Positions 44,579-53,697 of a stretch of 64,000 nucleotides of DNA are shown here, one piece after another. The translations under genes and the position numbers were made by a program. Under the pieces are notes generated by a model, which searched no databases, had not been told where the DNA came from, and worked only from the letters and a program-made list of their open reading frames with translations. Origin of the DNA: Leptotrichia wadei (lineage in GTDB: Bacteria; Fusobacteriota; Fusobacteriia; Fusobacteriales; Leptotrichiaceae); assembly GCF_007990445.1 (NCBI RefSeq), contig NZ_AP019841.1, positions 2,271,975-2,335,974 of the forward strand, written 5' to 3'. Position 1 is the stretch's first letter; the number at the start of each line of letters is the position of its first letter.

Positions 44579-45661
44579 CTACATATCTTTATGATTTAAT
44601 TTATCAAATACTTTTTCAAAATCTACATCATTGATACGTTTTTCAGTATAGTCAACTAATATATTGCCTTCTTCTTTTATCCGCCATTTATTCTTATTAA
44701 TTTTCAGTCCATAAAAAGCCATTATTTTTTTATTCAGCCCTTCGGCAATATGCAAGATGGCAGTATCCAGCGATACCACCAAATCACTATTTTTAATTAT
44801 AGATATTGAGTCAAGTACCGTTCTGGACTTTTCAAAAAATAAAATATTTTTATTATCTGTCTTTTCAAGTATATTATAAATCGTTTCCCTGTCATTTGGA
44901 GAATCCAGAATTATAATCCTATGATCCCTATACATTTCACTTAGCCTTCTTATTATAACTAAGGCAACTTCCTCATTTATTTTTCTTCCTCTAGAGGCTC
45001 CAAAAAAGTTTAATGCAATTATTTTCTCGCTAACATTGTTTTCATCTAAAAATTTTTTTACATTTCTTTCTGAATCTTTGGAAACTGGAACATCATAAGC
45101 TGTATCCTTTATTTCAATATTCACTTTCTTCATCATCTGCTTATAAATTTCAATCATTTTTAAAGTGTTATTCTGTCTTACATTCTTATTATATATTTTA
45201 TAGCCATCTTTATTATATCCAACATTAACTTTGGCATTTACCCTGTTTATAAGATAAACCTGCTTATACTTCAAACCTTCCGTCGAATCAAGCAATACAT
45301 CATAATTATTTTTTTTCAGTATTCGTGCAATTTTTCTCCATTCAAAAATTTTTTTTCTGTCAAATATATAATATTCATCTATATTCTTATTTAATTTCAG
45401 TAAATCTTCTAAAGATTTGTCAGAAACAACATCTATTTTTATATTAGGATAATATTTTTTTATTTCTCTAAAGATAAATGAACTTATTATATAATCTCCT
45501 ATTTTTCCATCTGTCCTTAAAAATAAAATCCTGTTTATTTTTGATGGATCTAAATCTGCATCTTTTTTTCTCTTATCAAATATCCTGCTTAATATTTCAT
45601 TTTTTTTATCAACTAATTTATCCCTATATGGTCTATAAAATTTCCAGTTTATTTTACTCAT
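44579..45661 (-). CDS. GT9 heptosyltransferase-family protein
   Basis: A 360-residue GT-B transferase of the ADP-heptose:LPS heptosyltransferase family. It has the GT9 start ILFLRTDGKIGDYIISSFIF, an ALNFFGASRGRKINEE donor-side motif and LVVSLDTAILHIAEGLNKK near the end. About 40 extra residues precede the domain. It acts on the cytoplasmic side of the inner membrane on LPS/LOS core. The precise heptose or hexose position cannot be read from sequence. Confidence 0.82.
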   Translation of the reverse strand: MSKINWKFYRPYRDKLVDKKNEILSRIFDKRKKDADLDPSKINRILFLRTDGKIGDYIISSFIFREIKKYYPNIKIDVVSDKSLEDLLKLNKNIDEYYIFDRKKIFEWRKIARILKKNNYDVLLDSTEGLKYKQVYLINRVNAKVNVGYNKDGYKIYNKNVRQNNTLKMIEIYKQMMKKVNIEIKDTAYDVPVSKDSERNVKKFLDENNVSEKIIALNFFGASRGRKINEEVALVIIRRLSEMYRDHRIIILDSPNDRETIYNILEKTDNKNILFFEKSRTVLDSISIIKNSDLVVSLDTAILHIAEGLNKKIMAFYGLKINKNKWRIKEEGNILVDYTEKRINDVDFEKVFDKLNHKDM

Positions 45662-45724
45662 TAAATTCTCATTCCTTATGTAAATATTGTTTTATCTACG
45701 TTAATTCAAGGATAACGTATAATT

Positions 45725-46825
45725 CTAATTCTCCTTTGTTTCTTTTATTTCATCTATCTTGCCGTTTAGCCATCTTATCGGCTCTGATAACGAAAAACCA
45801 TAAGTCTGGTTATGATTCCCCTGCATTTTTGAAATTACCTGCAAGCTGTCAGCAGTTGTTTTAGGTGACCATCTGCATAAGTTATATTTATCATTCGCAT
45901 AAAAACTCAGCAAAGGCTTATCCAAAGAAGAAGCAACGTGAATTGCGCCGCCATCAACTCCAATTGCTAAATCAGCTGCAGCTGCAAATAAAACAAAATC
46001 CCTGATGCTAAATTCCCTAGATAAAGAAATGTCTAGATTTTTATTTATATTATTCATTAACTTTCTATAATATTCTTCACTTCCAGCAGTTTTTCCCATA
46101 ATAATTTTTACATTTTTCATCTTTTCATCTTCGATATTATTTAATAATTCAGCCACTTCTTCAGGTTTCATTTCTCTGTCGCTTCCTTGTGGAACAAGTA
46201 AAATTTTTACTTTTTGAGTTTTTTCAGAATCAGATTCCCAAAATTTTTCCATTTTATCAATATCTTTTTTTAAAAGTTCAATATGCGGCTTTTCTCCTTC
46301 TATTTTAAAATATTTAGAAAATTCAGAACCTATTAAATAATCTATAATATGGGTTTCAACAGGTGGAGTACAGTCAAAATCATAATTTTTCACATTTTTT
46401 CTATTATAATAATGTCCTTCATCACTTTCTCCGAAAATCATTGTAATTTTTGGACTTAACACTTTCTTCCAAATCATCCGCTTTGTATTTTCCTTACTTA
46501 AGAAATCAAGTAATACATCCCATTTTTTATGATTTTTAAGTACGTCATTCCGCTTTACAATATTATCTATTATTTTTTCATTCTCATTGCATAATTTGGC
46601 AAATTCCATATTTCTGCTTGTCACTACTAACCCTAATTTAACATTACGATACATTTTTTTTAACTGTCTTGCATAGCAAAAAGACATTAGAGTATCTCCG
46701 ATGGAATCCTTAGGATTTATAAGTATTGATTTCACATTTTTTAAGTTAATATTTTTATGTCTTTTTTTAGCACCAAATAGCCATATTATTATTTTAGATT
46801 TTATTCCATTAACTATACTCATCAT
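45725..46825 (-). CDS. GT9 heptosyltransferase-family protein
   Basis: A 366-residue GT-B protein with the GT9 opening SILINPKDSIGDTLMSFCYA, ILLVPQGSDREMKPEEVAEL and DLAIGVDGGAIHVASSLDKPLLSFY. Similar in plan to the 44579 gene but clearly diverged, so these are paralogues. Two ATG codons in tandem (46825 and 46822) follow AAAGGG. It runs between a GT4 gene and the other GT9 gene in the LPS/LOS core block. Confidence 0.82.
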   Translation of the reverse strand: MMSIVNGIKSKIIIWLFGAKKRHKNINLKNVKSILINPKDSIGDTLMSFCYARQLKKMYRNVKLGLVVTSRNMEFAKLCNENEKIIDNIVKRNDVLKNHKKWDVLLDFLSKENTKRMIWKKVLSPKITMIFGESDEGHYYNRKNVKNYDFDCTPPVETHIIDYLIGSEFSKYFKIEGEKPHIELLKKDIDKMEKFWESDSEKTQKVKILLVPQGSDREMKPEEVAELLNNIEDEKMKNVKIIMGKTAGSEEYYRKLMNNINKNLDISLSREFSIRDFVLFAAAADLAIGVDGGAIHVASSLDKPLLSFYANDKYNLCRWSPKTTADSLQVISKMQGNHNQTYGFSLSEPIRWLNGKIDEIKETKEN

Positions 46826-46869
46826 GTACCCTTTCTTTACATTATTCCAAATAGCTATTTATATTACTT

Positions 46870-48009
46870 TTAAAAATTTGTATTTTCTATTAATTCCTTT
46901 AGTTTTGCTTTATTACTTTCCATTGAAAAATCATCAGCTCGAATTAATGATATTTTCTTATAATTTTCATATTTTTCATTATTATTTATTAATTCGTAAA
47001 CTTTTTCCACAAACATGTCTTTATCATTTAACGGAATAAGTTCACCATATTCACTATTTCCCCCCAATATATCCTTTGGACCCGTAGGGCAGTCATAGGC
47101 CACAACAGGTGTTCCAAAAGCAAGGCTTTCCAGCAGTACAGTCGGCAATCCTTCATATTTTGCAGTATGTACAAATAATTTTGCATTTTTAAAAAATGGA
47201 TACGGATTTTCAATTTGTCCAAGCAAGATTACATCATTTTCCAGATTATATTCTTTAATTTTCTGCTTAATCAATTCTACTTTTTCCCCGTTTCCAATAA
47301 AATAAAGTTTCTCCTTTATTCCTCGTTGCTTTAATTTATAATAAATGTCAACAAGATGTTCAGGCTGTTTTTGCTGTGTCAATCGTGACACCTGTAAAAA
47401 ATAATTCTCTTTTAAATATTTTTCATAGTCAGGATTTACATTCTCTGCCTTTTCTCTAATTATTTTAAGATTTATTGGATTGTAGACTAATTCCACTTTA
47501 GTTTTATCCATTCCTAAAATATCCACAAACTCATTTCTCATTGTATCACATATTGCCAGTATTTTATCATATTTTTTATATTGTTTTTTATATTTTTCTA
47601 TTTTGTCTGCACTTAGCTGTTCTCCAAAAGTAAGTGAAAAATGAATCCAGGCAAATACAGGAATTGCTATGTCAAAATCTTTATATTTCAACAAATTTGA
47701 AGAATAATCAATAACAACATCATAGTTTTTTTCTTTTATTCTCTTTTCCACTTTTTTTAAATAAGTTGTTTTTGCCCGTAGCCTAAAAATTTCCTTAACA
47801 ATTTTGCTTTTTCCATCATAATTTTTAAATAAAAATTCATAATTCACCTTTTCTGGAATTTCATTTTCAAATAAATTATTTTTTCCATGATTCCAAGTTA
47901 TAAGCAAATCAACATCATAATTCAGTTCAACCAAATTTTTTAAAACATTAAGTAAAACTCTCTCTTCTCCTCCCATGCTCAAATGACCATGTAATACCAG
48001 TACTTTCAT
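46870..48009 (-). CDS. Glycosyltransferase, GT4 family
   Basis: A 379-residue GT-B retaining transferase. MKVLVLHGHLSMGGEERVLL is the GT4 acceptor-side start; the donor half has SRLTQQKQPEHLVDIYYKLK, LGQIENPYPFFKNAKLFVHT and EGLPTVLLESLAFGTPVVA with the E-x7-E motif. It adds a sugar to the LPS/LOS core or outer chain in the cytoplasm; identity of the sugar is unknown. Confidence 0.87.
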   Translation of the reverse strand: MKVLVLHGHLSMGGEERVLLNVLKNLVELNYDVDLLITWNHGKNNLFENEIPEKVNYEFLFKNYDGKSKIVKEIFRLRAKTTYLKKVEKRIKEKNYDVVIDYSSNLLKYKDFDIAIPVFAWIHFSLTFGEQLSADKIEKYKKQYKKYDKILAICDTMRNEFVDILGMDKTKVELVYNPINLKIIREKAENVNPDYEKYLKENYFLQVSRLTQQKQPEHLVDIYYKLKQRGIKEKLYFIGNGEKVELIKQKIKEYNLENDVILLGQIENPYPFFKNAKLFVHTAKYEGLPTVLLESLAFGTPVVAYDCPTGPKDILGGNSEYGELIPLNDKDMFVEKVYELINNNEKYENYKKISLIRADDFSMESNKAKLKELIENTNF

Positions 48010-48040
48010 ATTTTTTCATCCTTTTTTATTTTTTCCAAGT

Positions 48041-49045
48041 CTATTCTATTTCATATATTTTTTCAAAATATTCAAAAAAAGTTCCATCTTTCTTTCTTTT
48101 ACTATTTTCTATTTTAAAAGACAATTTATGAATACTTGATTTTTTTGTTATTTCTTGTAATTTATCTTCAGAATATTTATCAAACCATACTCTAAACATT
48201 TCATGAGGAAAAGTATCAGATATAACTTGACATTGTTCTTTTTTATAATAATTTTCTATTAATTCGTTATAAAGTATCTGCAAAATAAAATAATTTGGAA
48301 CTGAATCGTTGTTTTCCCAAAAAATCATTAACATATCTAATAACGTATTAATAACTTTGTTATTTTTATGTGAGAAAATAACACTGCTTAACATTCTTAC
48401 CTTCGATTTTTTACTCCAAGAAAAATAAATTGAATCATAATCTTCCCATTCTTTTTTATTTTCCAAATTCTCATCCCTTTGAAATAAAAAATAATCCATT
48501 TCAAAATATTTTTCAGACAAATAATCTGTCAAAAGTATTGTCGCATCCATCCATACACCACCATAATTACTCAGCAATGCAAGCCTTAATATATCTGAAA
48601 AGTGAGCATATCCCATTCTTTTATCATTTAATTTTTCCAAAATATATTCTGGAATATCAAGATATTCCTTCATACTTTCATTATCCAGACGAATTACAGT
48701 ATAATCCCTGCCATATTTCTCCATAGATTTATAGCAAATTTTTACAACGCTAGGCAATTTTTCATAATCCCAGCCTTGTCCCCAAAATTGCCATATTATG
48801 TTCTTATCTGTCAATGTCTTTTTTGGCTTAACTTTTTTTCCAATAACTTTATTTTCAAAGTAATCCTTTAAAATATTATCCCAATCCTTTGCAATTGTTT
48901 TTTGATTCAAAAGATACACATTACTTTGTAATTTGTCATATATTTTTTTTGGCAATAATTCTTTATACACATATTTATAGGGCTTTTTATTTAATTTTTC
49001 GTTAAGTTTGTAAATTTTGCTGTTAGAAAACTTATATTTCTCCAT
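48041..49045 (-). CDS. Capsular-polysaccharide-synthesis-type glycosyltransferase (GT32-like)
   Basis: A 334-residue protein of the Caps_synth/GT32-like group. The core is NIIWQFWGQGWDYEKLP, then HFSDILRLALLSNYGGVWMD, where GGVWMDATI holds the metal-binding acidic residues equivalent to DxD. The ATG at 49045 follows AGGAG; a GTG two codons earlier overlaps it. Members transfer hexoses or phosphorylated sugars to surface polymers; in this context the outer LPS/LOS core is the probable acceptor. Confidence 0.8.
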   Translation of the reverse strand: MEKYKFSNSKIYKLNEKLNKKPYKYVYKELLPKKIYDKLQSNVYLLNQKTIAKDWDNILKDYFENKVIGKKVKPKKTLTDKNIIWQFWGQGWDYEKLPSVVKICYKSMEKYGRDYTVIRLDNESMKEYLDIPEYILEKLNDKRMGYAHFSDILRLALLSNYGGVWMDATILLTDYLSEKYFEMDYFLFQRDENLENKKEWEDYDSIYFSWSKKSKVRMLSSVIFSHKNNKVINTLLDMLMIFWENNDSVPNYFILQILYNELIENYYKKEQCQVISDTFPHEMFRVWFDKYSEDKLQEITKKSSIHKLSFKIENSKRKKDGTFFEYFEKIYEIE

Positions 49046-49145
49046 TTTCACGCTCCTGTTATTTATATAGTAAAACTACTTTGATTAATTCGATCTCACC
49101 AATTGAAAATTCAAACATAATATTTAAACTAAAAATAGTAGAACA

Positions 49146-50447
49146 TCATTTTTCATTTTCAAAATTTAAAGTCTTCTGATTTTTTATATTTCTGTACAAA
49201 TAGTCAATAAAAAATATTAGTACAGTTAAAGTTATTACTAAATGCTTATCATTCAAATTGTCATCTGTCATCCCTTGAATTATCCAGGCTATAAAAGAAA
49301 CTTTAGTACCTATTTCAAATGCAGTTATTTTTGTATTCCTATCATATTTATAAAAATTTATCTTAAATAATTTTATTAATAAATTTATAATTATCAAAAT
49401 AAAAAACACAAAGCCTAAAATTCCAAAATCCAGTAAATATTGCAGATATGAATTATGTGAAGCTACATAATGCTGAGTCCGCAATTTATTTCCAGTAAGA
49501 AAATATTTATATACATAATCGCTAACTCCTGTTTTTTTATAATAATCCAAATTAAATTTTTTTCTTTCCTCAGCTCTCCAGCCATATAGTGGTTTCTGTT
49601 TAAAAGCTTCTGCTCCAGTTTTCCAGAAAATTACTCTTAAATTACTCGATGGATCATTTTTATATTTAACTATGTATTGTATTCTATTCGAGATTGAAAC
49701 TGGCAATGCAAAGTAGCCTGTAAAGCACATTAGAATAGCGGCTAATACATATCTTTTTCTTTTTTTATACATAATATACAAAATTGTAGGAAGTAAAGAA
49801 ATATAAACCATTTTTGATCTATTTACAATAACTATGAATAAAACTAGAATTGACATTATAGCCAAATAAATCTTTATCATTTTATTTTTTTTATTATCTT
49901 CATTCTTGTAAAATAATAAAAAAGACATCAAATATAAAAGTATTATACACATAATATTTGCAAAATCCTGAACAGTTAAAATAGCAGTAACTCTCGGATA
50001 TTCAAACCCTACAGGATGTGCCCATTCATTATAATTTTTTATAAAATTAATAATTGCTAAAATTAAGATTATTGTTCCACCAAATAAAAATGACTTTAAA
50101 AAATTAAAAATTCTTTTATTGTCATTTATAAAATATGCTAATGGAAAAAAAATTAAATATCTTAAGTTATAATTATCTAACCGTGATCCTATTCCGCCGT
50201 CAAATGCCGCTATTATAAACGACATAACTACAAACACGACTAATAATACTGAAAATTTTACATCTATTTTAGAAAAAAAATCTTTCCGATTCTTTTTAAA
50301 AAACATTGAAACTACAAATGTCAATAACAATAACGGAATTACAACATTATTCTCAAACTTTTCAGATAAAAATAAAGAAACTCCAGTTAACAGACAAAAA
50401 ATAAACCCCACCTTATTTATAATTAAATTTATTTTTTCGTTATTCAT
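49146..50447 (-). CDS. O-antigen ligase / polymerase family membrane protein
   Basis: A 433-residue polytopic membrane protein with roughly ten to twelve hydrophobic segments and one large periplasmic loop (about residues 275-340) ending in the HNSYLQYLLDFGILG signature of the Wzy_C/WaaL superfamily. It would join a polymer to lipid A-core, or polymerise it, at the periplasmic face. AGGAG precedes the ATG. It shares a leader repeat with the two-domain GT2 gene. Confidence 0.82.
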   Translation of the reverse strand: MNNEKINLIINKVGFIFCLLTGVSLFLSEKFENNVVIPLLLLTFVVSMFFKKNRKDFFSKIDVKFSVLLVVFVVMSFIIAAFDGGIGSRLDNYNLRYLIFFPLAYFINDNKRIFNFLKSFLFGGTIILILAIINFIKNYNEWAHPVGFEYPRVTAILTVQDFANIMCIILLYLMSFLLFYKNEDNKKNKMIKIYLAIMSILVLFIVIVNRSKMVYISLLPTILYIMYKKRKRYVLAAILMCFTGYFALPVSISNRIQYIVKYKNDPSSNLRVIFWKTGAEAFKQKPLYGWRAEERKKFNLDYYKKTGVSDYVYKYFLTGNKLRTQHYVASHNSYLQYLLDFGILGFVFFILIIINLLIKLFKINFYKYDRNTKITAFEIGTKVSFIAWIIQGMTDDNLNDKHLVITLTVLIFFIDYLYRNIKNQKTLNFENEK

Positions 50448-50460
50448 ATTTACTCCTTTT

Positions 50461-50550
50461 TTACAATCATTTACAAAAGCCTAAAAATTCCATAAAATAC
50501 GACCTTTGTTTTTTCCGCTCTCTTGCAAGGTATTTATCCCAACTTTTATA
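50461..50550 (-). repeat. Leader repeat upstream of the O-antigen ligase-type gene
   Basis: Counterpart of 44414-44519 in the same orientation, located between the waaF-like gene and the ligase gene. Confidence 0.55.
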
Positions 50551-50555
50551 GTTTT

Positions 50556-51572
50556 TTAAATATGATTTATAATTTCTTCATAGACTCTTTCTATGCTAAT
50601 CTCAGGTATCCCCTTATAATAATCCTTCCTATACTCATGCTGGTGTACTGGAATTTTTACAATATTATTCTCATAAAACTCATTATCCTCAATAACATTA
50701 CTTTTTTCCTTCCAAGGAAAAAATCCCAATGAACGTTTCCCAGGTCCAAAAATCCCAATTACAAAGGGCTTTTCAAATCCGCTCGCAATATGAATTGGAG
50801 AACTGTCATTCCCTACAACAACATCAGCCCTTGAAATCAAGGCCCCAAATTCAACAAGGTTAATTTCTCCACGAAAATCAATAACATTTTTATCATTTTC
50901 AAAATTTAGGGGCAGTTCCTTTTCAGCTTTTGAACCAGTTATTCCAATAAAATAATTTTTATTTTTCTTCAATTTTTCAATAACTAAACGATATTTTTCT
51001 ATAGGCCACATCTTTTCAGGTCTTTGGCTTCCAGGAGCGATTAATATTAACTTTTGCCCTTCATTTCCAAAATATCCATTATTTTCCAAAATTCTGTCAA
51101 TTTTTGCAAAATCCTCCTTTGCAGGATAAATTCTAATCGGAATTTTTTCCCCTTTGTATTCCACCAAATCAAGCAATCTTTCCACTTCATGCTTTTTCAT
51201 GTCATAATGAACTTTCTTATTTAGCAAAAATGAGCCTGTTGCCACATTAAATCCAGCAATATTCGGAATTTTTGCCAGTTTTGCAAGCAATATCGACTTT
51301 ATAAATCTATGCGGTATTACTGCATAATCATATTTTTTTTGCTTCAAGATTTTTAACACTCTCAAAAATCCCTTTATTCCCTTATCTTTTCCCTTTTTAT
51401 CATAAAGAATTATTTCATTCAAATTGGGATTATTGCTTATAACGCTCTTATTTGCCGGCAATGTCAAATAATCAATCTCTGATTTTGGATACATTTCCTT
51501 CAGTCTTTGAATCAATGGCGTAGACAAGACAATATCTCCAATAAATGCCGTATGTATTACCAATATTTTCAT
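50556..51572 (-). CDS. waaF: Lipopolysaccharide heptosyltransferase II-like (GT9)
   Basis: A 338-residue GT9 enzyme expected to transfer ADP-heptose to the inner core at the cytoplasmic membrane face. It opens MKILVIHTAFIGDIVLSTPL, carries LIAPGSQRPEKMWPIEKY and ends with VVGNDSSPIHIASGFEKPFVIGIFGP, the arrangement of WaaF. Of the three GT9 genes it has the best match to the family start and length. It is the first gene of the block in transcription order. Confidence 0.87.
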   Translation of the reverse strand: MKILVIHTAFIGDIVLSTPLIQRLKEMYPKSEIDYLTLPANKSVISNNPNLNEIILYDKKGKDKGIKGFLRVLKILKQKKYDYAVIPHRFIKSILLAKLAKIPNIAGFNVATGSFLLNKKVHYDMKKHEVERLLDLVEYKGEKIPIRIYPAKEDFAKIDRILENNGYFGNEGQKLILIAPGSQRPEKMWPIEKYRLVIEKLKKNKNYFIGITGSKAEKELPLNFENDKNVIDFRGEINLVEFGALISRADVVVGNDSSPIHIASGFEKPFVIGIFGPGKRSLGFFPWKEKSNVIEDNEFYENNIVKIPVHQHEYRKDYYKGIPEISIERVYEEIINHI

Positions 51573-51683
51573 TTTTTCTCCTTAATCTGTATACAGAGTT
51601 ATTATATCACATTTAGTGTCTTTTTATAATAGTTATTTTTACATTTTAGATTAACTTGTGCTAAATTTCTTTTAAAAAATAAC

Positions 51684-51726
51684 AAAAAAAAGACATAGCT
51701 TATGATTAAATTCACTAAGTTATGTC
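51684..51726 (-). terminator. Intrinsic terminator after yfcE
   Basis: On the minus strand GACATAACTTA pairs with TAAGCTATGTC (one mismatch) and is followed by eight T, 40 bases after the yfcE stop. Confidence 0.85.
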
Positions 51727-51766
51727 CTTACCAATATTTTGGAATAAAACTAAAAAATAATTCAAA

Positions 51767-52219
51767 TTATTTCAATACTTTCGACTCGAATTTTTTTCCA
51801 CCATAATACAACATATATTTCTTATCTTGCAATGCTCCAGGATTTACAAATATTATACCATTTTTTTCTGCAAAGTATTCTTTGTGTGTATGTCCAAAAA
51901 CACAAATTTCAGCCTTTTCCAAATGTGCCTTTTTCTCTAGTTCTTCAAGTGTCCGTTTCACATTATACAAGTGTCCATGTGTAAGAAATACCTTTTTCCC
52001 CATCAAGTCAAATATTCTCGTATCTCTGGACTCATAATCATCCATATCAGTATTCCCCTTTACAATAGCAAAAAGTACATCCCTATAAACTAATGACATA
52101 TCAATTGCATCGGTGCTGTGATCTCCTGCAAAAATTACGATTTCTGGATTTTCCAGCTCCATCACCTGCTGAAAATAATCAAGTCTTCTGTGACTATCCG
52201 AACAAATTAATACTTTCAT
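51767..52219 (-). CDS. YfcE/MJ0936-type metallophosphodiesterase
   Basis: A 150-residue cytoplasmic calcineurin-like phosphoesterase. The ATG at 52219 follows AGGAG by five bases. Metal-binding motifs in order: CSDSHRR, FAGDHSTD, VKGNTDMDD (GNTD in place of the usual GNCD), LTHGHLYNVKRT and FGHTHKEYF. It hydrolyses phosphodiesters with Mn2+ in relatives; the biological substrate is unknown. Monocistronic with a clear terminator. Confidence 0.87.
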   Translation of the reverse strand: MKVLICSDSHRRLDYFQQVMELENPEIVIFAGDHSTDAIDMSLVYRDVLFAIVKGNTDMDDYESRDTRIFDLMGKKVFLTHGHLYNVKRTLEELEKKAHLEKAEICVFGHTHKEYFAEKNGIIFVNPGALQDKKYMLYYGGKKFESKVLK

Positions 52220-52269
52220 TAAATCTCCTCTCTCCATCTTTTAATTTTTCCCTACTGAAAAATTTTTTA

Positions 52270-52307
52270 TTATATACTCAAACCTCTTTAAAATCAAACT
52301 GCCAAAA
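52270..52307 (+). repeat. Dispersed intergenic repeat, partial copy E
   Basis: TATACTCAAACCTCTTTAAA and ATCAAACTGCCAAAA match the first third of copies A and B; the rest is absent. Confidence 0.4.
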
Positions 52308-52383
52308 CTAGACAACCTAAAAATTTTCAAAAAATTAGTTGCCATTTCAATCCAGCTTATAAACAGTTTTATCATCTTTTAGA

Positions 52384-52497
52384 GTGAACTCCTCCCGCTT
52401 TTAGAATTGGGAACTTCTTGGGAAGTATCTGCGCATGACTAGCCAAATATATTTACCAAGCTCTTCGGACAGTTCCTGCCCTGTTTTTTGTTTCTTA
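52384..52497 (-). ncRNA. Orphan right end / reRNA scaffold of the IS605-like element
   Basis: On the minus strand this segment keeps GGGCAG/CTGTCC, GAGCTTGGTAAATATATTTG, CTTCCCAAGAAG, CTAAAAGCGGGAG and the final TTCAC of the two complete elements, but no tnpB or left end is present. The terminal hairpin is partly decayed (TTCCCAATT instead of CTCCCGCTT). The rest of 52498-52899 is AT-rich, with only a weak AAGCAG/CTGTTT hairpin near 52850. Confidence 0.7.
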
Positions 52498-52899
52498 TTA
52501 ACAATAAAATTACTTTGAAATTATTTTGAATGTTACAATTATTTCTCTCAAAAATAAATATTTATATAATTTGATATTTAATTTTATAATCTTCTAAATA
52601 AATTTGCTATATTTTTTAATTTTATACTAATTTTATTTGTTTTTTGTATATGTTCAATCATAGATTTTTTAATAAAGTTGCATTTATTATAATCTAAAAT
52701 AGTTTATTACTAATATTATTTTTATTATATTTTCCTTTTATATGAAAAATAAATTAAATATAAAAAATAAAAAATATTATTTAATTGTTCCAGTTAAAAA
52801 TCAAAAAAAGAGGAAGAGCATATTTTAAAAATTTAGGAATACCCAAACAGCTATTACAAACTGCTTGAGTAGTATCCATTATTATTTGTGATTAATTTT

Positions 52900-53661
52900 C
52901 TAAACAATGAAAATCGGTTTTTGAAGATTTTCAAGTATTCTAACTCCAAGTTTACCAGTAATTCTTTCAACCATTACTGTATACCGTAAATCTCCCATTA
53001 AAACTAAATCATAATTTTGAGATTCATTCATAATTGTCTTAAATGTATCTCCTTTTTTGTGAATAAGGTTATAGTTTTCTCCAAATCTTTGAGCTAGGCT
53101 GTTTTCATCATCTTCTTCAACATTTACACGCAGTACATTTACCTTTTGCTCACCAAATATATGGAAAAAAGTAAATAATGTCTTATTTGCATTATAAGCC
53201 CCGTCATCAAGCAATACTAAATTATCCAGTCTGAAATTTTCCACATTTGGTAAAATAATTAATGGCTTGAATATGCTTCTTAAAATTTCCTTTAATACAG
53301 GAGTTACTTTTTCATTTTTTACAAGCACAAGCAAATCATATTTTTTCAATTCTTCCAGGATAATTTCAGAAGTTTCCCCATCCTTTGTGTAAAAATTTGA
53401 AATATCAGCTGTCATTTTTTCCTTAATTTTTTTTACAGTTTTTTCTTCCAGTTCCCTATATTCCTTAAAGGCATAATTTGCTCCGATATTTAGCCCCATA
53501 CCTTCAATGCTTACAGGAAAGACTTCGTATTTTAAGACATCCTTGATGTAGATAACATCAATTTCAACATCATATTTTTTCTTAAAAATTCCCGCAAAAT
53601 TAACCAATGGCTGTATTTCATTTTCTGCTGTAACTAAAAATAATGCTTTTTTTTGTAACAT
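52900..53661 (-). CDS. Universal-stress-protein-like protein
   Basis: A 253-residue cytoplasmic protein that looks like two USP/HUP-type alpha/beta domains. The first has KALFLVTAENEIQPLVNFAG and ends in KPLIILPNVENFRL; the second has NLVLLDDGAYNANKTLFTFF and ends in YDLVLMGDLRYTVMVERITG and NLQKPIFIV, near the USP nucleotide-loop pattern (GxxG...PVLVV). The ATG at 53661 follows AAGGAAG. Regulation and function are unknown. It lies 36 bases downstream of gyrA. Confidence 0.6.
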   Translation of the reverse strand: MLQKKALFLVTAENEIQPLVNFAGIFKKKYDVEIDVIYIKDVLKYEVFPVSIEGMGLNIGANYAFKEYRELEEKTVKKIKEKMTADISNFYTKDGETSEIILEELKKYDLLVLVKNEKVTPVLKEILRSIFKPLIILPNVENFRLDNLVLLDDGAYNANKTLFTFFHIFGEQKVNVLRVNVEEDDENSLAQRFGENYNLIHKKGDTFKTIMNESQNYDLVLMGDLRYTVMVERITGKLGVRILENLQKPIFIV

Positions 53662-53697
53662 TTTAACCACTTCCTTATTATGATAATTTTATTTAAC

